From: Chloroflexota bacterium | Lineage (GTDB): Bacteria > Chloroflexota > Dehalococcoidia > SZUA-161 | NCBI GenBank assembly: GCA_016865955.1 | Contig: VGNW01000011.1 | Coordinates: 1-22,989, forward strand | Direction of reading: 5' to 3' | DNA: 22,989 bases | Part shown: one piece after another, positions 21,194 to 22,989 of the stretch | Layout: each line of letters begins with the position of its first letter | Numbering within the stretch: position 1 is the stretch's first letter | Made by a program: the position numbers and the translations under genes | Notes under the pieces: generated by a model | Seen by the model: only the letters and a program-made list of their open reading frames with translations | Database searches by the model: none | Told to the model about the DNA's origin: nothing

Positions 21194-21222
21194 ATGTTAT
21201 GTAGAAATATACCGCTTGTCAA
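21194..21222 (-). promoter_or_regulatory. promoter of the ilvD-like gene
   Basis: On the minus strand TTGACA (21222-21217), 17-nt spacer, TAACAT (21199-21194). The leader of about 130 nt shows no T-box motif, leucine-rich leader peptide or other recognisable attenuator. Confidence 0.55.
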
Positions 21223-21241
21223 TAGAAGCGCATACCGCCCC

Positions 21242-21270
21242 TTGACAAAACAAAGATTCCATGTTAGGAT
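21242..21270 (+). promoter_or_regulatory. promoter of the PadR/Met-rich operon
   Basis: TTGACA (21242-21247), 17-nt spacer, TAGGAT (21265-21270) with TGT in front (extended -10). It is back-to-back with the ilvD promoter; the two -35 boxes are 19 bp apart. Confidence 0.65.
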
Positions 21271-21292
21271 ATGTCTAGATATATCGAGACAT
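21271..21292. promoter_or_regulatory. palindromic operator on the PadR promoter
   Basis: A 22-bp palindrome with left arm ATGTCTAGATA and right arm TATCGAGACAT, ten of eleven pairs matched. It begins directly after the -10 hexamer, covering the transcription start. The outer ATGT/ACAT ends are the element that PadR-family dimers usually contact, though their common spacing is 8 nt and here it is 14. Autorepression by the PadR protein is the likely reading. Confidence 0.65.
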
Positions 21293-21331
21293 TACACGAT
21301 ATAACAACTAAAATACCCCAAGGAGTCAAAC

Positions 21332-21829
21332 ATGTTTAGGATGCATATGAAGTTCAATGAACCCTGGCAGGAAAGCCCTTTTCAGAAAGGGGATTTGAAG
21401 TACGTAATACTGGACTTGATCAAGGATAAGCCCAGCCACGGGTATGAAATAATTCGCATATTGGAAGAACGCTCTCATGGATTTTACACACCGAGTCCCG
21501 GTGCGATCTATCCTACCCTGCAGCTCCTCGAAGAAATGGGATACATCGAGGTTACGCATCAAAATGGCAAGAAGGTCTACACCATAACTGCCGAAGGGAA
21601 GAAGTTTCTTGCCAAGCAGGAGCATTTTGCGGAAGGCATAAGACAACAAATGAAAGTGTGTTGGAGCAAGGAGAATACAGCAGATATTCGGGAGACCATG
21701 ATTGAAATCGGAAAGCTGGGGAGGTTAATCGGAAGGCGTGTACGCAACATAGATGCAGAGAAGATGGGGCGTATTCGGGAGGTAGTCTCAAAAGCCTACA
21801 GCGATATTGCGGCAATACTAGAGCAGTAG
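21332..21829 (+). CDS. PadR family transcriptional regulator
   Basis: A 165-residue winged-helix repressor. The PadR core is unmistakable: DLKYVILDLIKDKPSHGYEI, IRILEERSHGFYTPSPGAIY, PTLQLLEEMGYIEVTHQNGK, KVYTITAEGKKFLAKQE. The last 70 residues are helical and mediate dimerisation in PadR subfamily 1/2 proteins. The N-terminal MFRMHMKFNEPWQESPFQKG extension is found in relatives that are paired with Met- or His-rich proteins. AAGGAG precedes the ATG at 21332. A palindrome covers its own transcription start, indicating autoregulation. The next gene, 42 nt downstream, encodes a methionine-rich protein, so a metal or redox-linked signal is plausible but unproven. Confidence 0.95.
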   Translation: MFRMHMKFNEPWQESPFQKGDLKYVILDLIKDKPSHGYEIIRILEERSHGFYTPSPGAIYPTLQLLEEMGYIEVTHQNGKKVYTITAEGKKFLAKQEHFAEGIRQQMKVCWSKENTADIRETMIEIGKLGRLIGRRVRNIDAEKMGRIREVVSKAYSDIAAILEQ

Positions 21830-21871
21830 GGGGCACTAATCTCAGCAATGAATTTAAAGGAGGGCAAGAAA

Positions 21872-22261
21872 ATGAGTGGCATGGATGAGATGATGGGAGC
21901 GATGATGAGAAGCATGAGCAAAGGAGAGAGAATGGAAATGATGGGAATAATGATGGAAAAGTTCTTTGCTGATATGACGGTCGAGGACAAACAGAGGATG
22001 ATGGAACAGATGATGCCCAAGATGATGGAAGGCGTCAATATGATGGAGATGATGCCAAGGATGATGATGGGCATGATGGGCGGCAGCCAGGGTGGTGGCG
22101 AGGGTGGCGGCGAGGGTGGCGGCGGGATGGTGGGAATGATGTCCCGAATGATGTCAGGAGGGCAAGGAATGGGGATGCCCATTATGCCCCACATGATGAC
22201 ACAGATGATGCCTCATTGCGTGAATATCATGCTTCCGGGTGTCCCAAAGAGGAGCGGGTAG
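21872..22261 (+). CDS. methionine-rich protein (zero-frame product)
   Basis: A 129-residue protein in which about one residue in three is methionine, largely as MM pairs (DEMMGAMMRSM, MMEQMMPKMMEG, MMEMMPRMMMGMMGG). A Gly/Glu linker (GGGEGGGEGGGG) divides it, and the tail has MPHMMTQMMPHC, a Met/His/Cys cluster. There is no signal peptide, so it is cytoplasmic. Met-rich repeats of this kind bind Cu(I) or Ag(I) in known proteins; that is an analogy here. The start is the ATG at 21872, with AAGGAGG (21857-21863) 8 nt upstream; the ATG at 21848 lacks a site. It is in the PadR operon. The frame ends at TAG (22259-22261), but a natural-looking C-terminus continues in the -1 frame (see 22243-22371). 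Confidence 0.85.
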   Translation: MSGMDEMMGAMMRSMSKGERMEMMGIMMEKFFADMTVEDKQRMMEQMMPKMMEGVNMMEMMPRMMMGMMGGSQGGGEGGGEGGGGMVGMMSRMMSGGQGMGMPIMPHMMTQMMPHCVNIMLPGVPKRSG

Positions 22262-22371
22262 ACTTCGTATTGAATATGATTACAACTCTGATGGAGCAAG
22301 GTTCTGCCGGAATGTCAGAAGAAGAGAAAAATGAGTTTTTAGCGAAGATACTTGAGAGAGTTACAGCTTGA
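22243..22371 (+). other. -1 frame C-terminal extension of the Met-rich protein at a CCCAAAG heptamer
   Basis: The zero frame reads GTC CCA AAG AGG AGC GGG TAG. The heptamer C CCA AAG (22243-22249) fits the X-XXY-YYZ pattern for -1 slippage. Slipping one base back gives ...VPK-EERVDFVLNMITTLMEQ and continues GSAGMSEEEKNEF, LAKILERVTA to TGA at 22369-22371, 40 further residues and a 166-residue total. The extension is amphipathic-helical and joins smoothly, unlike the zero-frame end RSG. A one-base deletion (AAGGAG to AAGAG), real or from assembly, would look the same. No stimulating downstream stem or upstream Shine-Dalgarno-like element is obvious. Confidence 0.55.
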
Positions 22372-22432
22372 AAGCGAACCATTTACGCTTTGATTTCAAA
22401 CTTCCACTCTACAGTCAATAATCTCCAAAGCT

Positions 22433-22461
22433 AGAAAGGTGGCCTTTGGGCCGCCTCTCTA
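22433..22461 (+). terminator. hairpin terminator of the PadR/Met-rich operon
   Basis: AGA-A-AGGTGGCC and GGCCGCCT-C-TCT form a stem of about 11 pairs (one G-T pair, one mismatch) around a TTTG loop, followed by ATTTG. It lies about 60 nt after the -1 frame stop codon. The T-run is short, so termination strength is uncertain. Confidence 0.6.
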
Positions 22462-22538
22462 TTTGAACGATTCAACGAGCATTTAAGCGCCTTCCCTGTG
22501 ATATAAAGAAATGCAAACATTCAGAATAGATTGCTTAT

Positions 22539-22568
22539 TTGACAGGCTGAGACAAACTGAGTTACCAT
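22539..22568 (+). promoter_or_regulatory. promoter of the 2-oxoacid oxidoreductase gene
   Basis: TTGACA (22539-22544), 18-nt spacer, TACCAT (22563-22568). It lies in the 254-nt gap 22372-22625, which otherwise holds only the terminator and the hairpin at 22596. Confidence 0.5.
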
Positions 22569-22595
22569 AATTCTATTACGCAATGAATCCCCAAA

Positions 22596-22614
22596 CGACG
22601 GCATTTCTCCGTCG
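22596..22614 (+). promoter_or_regulatory. 5' leader hairpin touching the ribosome binding site
   Basis: CGACGG-catttct-CCGTCG, a perfect 6-bp stem whose last base is shared with the GGTGA ribosome site (22614-22618) of the next gene. It could tune translation, but a chance stem of this size is possible. Confidence 0.35.
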
Positions 22615-22625
22615 GTGAACTTAAA

Positions 22626-22989
22626 ATGAACCCTGATACCGAAAAGAGAATATACGAGATTCGATGGCACGGCCGGGGCGGGCAAGGAGCCATAACAGCC
22701 GCTAAGATTCTGGCACAGGCGGCGTTTCGGGAAGGCTATCGCGGGATAACAGCAGCGCCTGCATTCGGGGCAGAGAGAAGAGGCGCTCCGGTAAGTGCGT
22801 CAACCAGACTATCCCATGAGCCCATAATGGTAATGGCTCAGGTGGAACATCCTGACGTGGTAGTTGTACTCGACGATACGCTGCTCAAACATAACGGCGT
22901 CCTCGACGGCCTGGCTAAAGGCGGGTGGCTGATTGTCAATTCTCGACAGGAACCCGAGCATCTCAATTGTCACGGCGAATTCAACGTTG
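22626..22989 (+). CDS. porG: pyruvate/2-oxoacid:ferredoxin oxidoreductase gamma subunit (5' part)
   Basis: The first 121 codons of the gamma subunit of a 2-oxoacid:ferredoxin oxidoreductase; the gene runs off the window. The enzyme oxidises pyruvate (or a related keto acid) with CoA to acyl-CoA, CO2 and reduced ferredoxin, or works in reverse to fix CO2. The start MNPDTEKRIYEIRWHGRGGQ leads into GAITAAKILAQAAFREGYRG and AAPAFGAERRGAPVSASTRL, the gamma-domain signature with the ERRGAPV block specific to pyruvate-type enzymes. VVVVLDDTLLKHNGVLDGLAKGG fits the following Rossmann-like part. GGTGA precedes the ATG by 7 nt. The delta, alpha and beta subunits would be expected just outside the window. 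Its presence points to anaerobic metabolism. Confidence 0.9.
   Translation, partial: MNPDTEKRIYEIRWHGRGGQGAITAAKILAQAAFREGYRGITAAPAFGAERRGAPVSASTRLSHEPIMVMAQVEHPDVVVVLDDTLLKHNGVLDGLAKGGWLIVNSRQEPEHLNCHGEFNV

Noticed and set aside
20453..21304. A 283-codon plus-strand frame opposite the ilvD-like gene
   Set aside because: It is antisense to conserved IlvD motifs and runs through both divergent promoters.

Overview
The window looks like a piece of chromosome from an uncultivated anaerobic or facultative bacterium. It has an intact housekeeping rpoB, strong AGGAGG-type ribosome binding sites, some GTG/TTG starts, and oxygen-sensitive enzymes: a SPASM radical SAM protein, a dihydroxy-acid dehydratase-family protein and a 2-oxoacid:ferredoxin oxidoreductase subunit. 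The mixture of CoA-transferase, DrrAB-like ABC exporters, MshA-like glycosyltransferase plus PIG-L deacetylase, PadR regulator and dense palindromic intergenic repeats suggests a Chloroflexota (Dehalococcoidia-like) genome. This placement is an inference from gene style; no search was run. No rRNA, tRNA, CRISPR array or transposase gene was seen.

Layout. 1-2092 (-): 5' two thirds of rpoB with its own promoters. 2355-2810 (+): GNAT acetyltransferase. 2890-4420 (-): two-subunit CoA-transferase, divergent across twin TTGACG promoters from a + strand run of a transglutaminase-like protein, a DrrAB-like ABC exporter and an SDR dehydrogenase (4779-8203). Facing it on the - strand (11000-8215) is a second ABC-2 exporter closely packed with an SRPBCC protein and a flavodoxin. 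11102-14093 (-): two eight-repeat secreted beta-propeller proteins, separated by a 40-bp perfect palindrome. 14296-17454 (+): a FemAB/BioF2-like acyltransferase, a GT4 glycosyltransferase and a PIG-L deacetylase, ending in a good terminator. 17531-17854 (-): zinc-ribbon protein. 19315-18127 (-): a 32-residue peptide gene with a perfect Shine-Dalgarno and a strong promoter, followed by a hairpin and a SPASM radical SAM enzyme. 21055-19469 (-): ilvD-like gene. 21332-22371 (+): PadR regulator with a palindromic operator on its own promoter, then a methionine-rich protein whose conserved-looking C-terminus lies in the -1 frame exactly at a CCCAAAG heptamer. 22626-22989 (+): start of a pyruvate:ferredoxin oxidoreductase gamma gene.

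The best candidates for something undescribed are (i) the peptide/SPASM radical SAM unit, which looks like a minimal RiPP-type peptide-modification locus, (ii) the PadR/Met-rich module with a possible programmed -1 frameshift, and (iii) a three-gene acyltransferase/GT4/PIG-L unit that parallels the logic of low-molecular-weight-thiol or glycoconjugate pathways. Nearly every longer intergenic gap also carries a modular repeat built from a heptad-like TTCAGC or TGCAAAT tract, a GTAGGGGCG palindrome and a C5/G5 hairpin. Some copies reach into gene ends or sit inside an operon.
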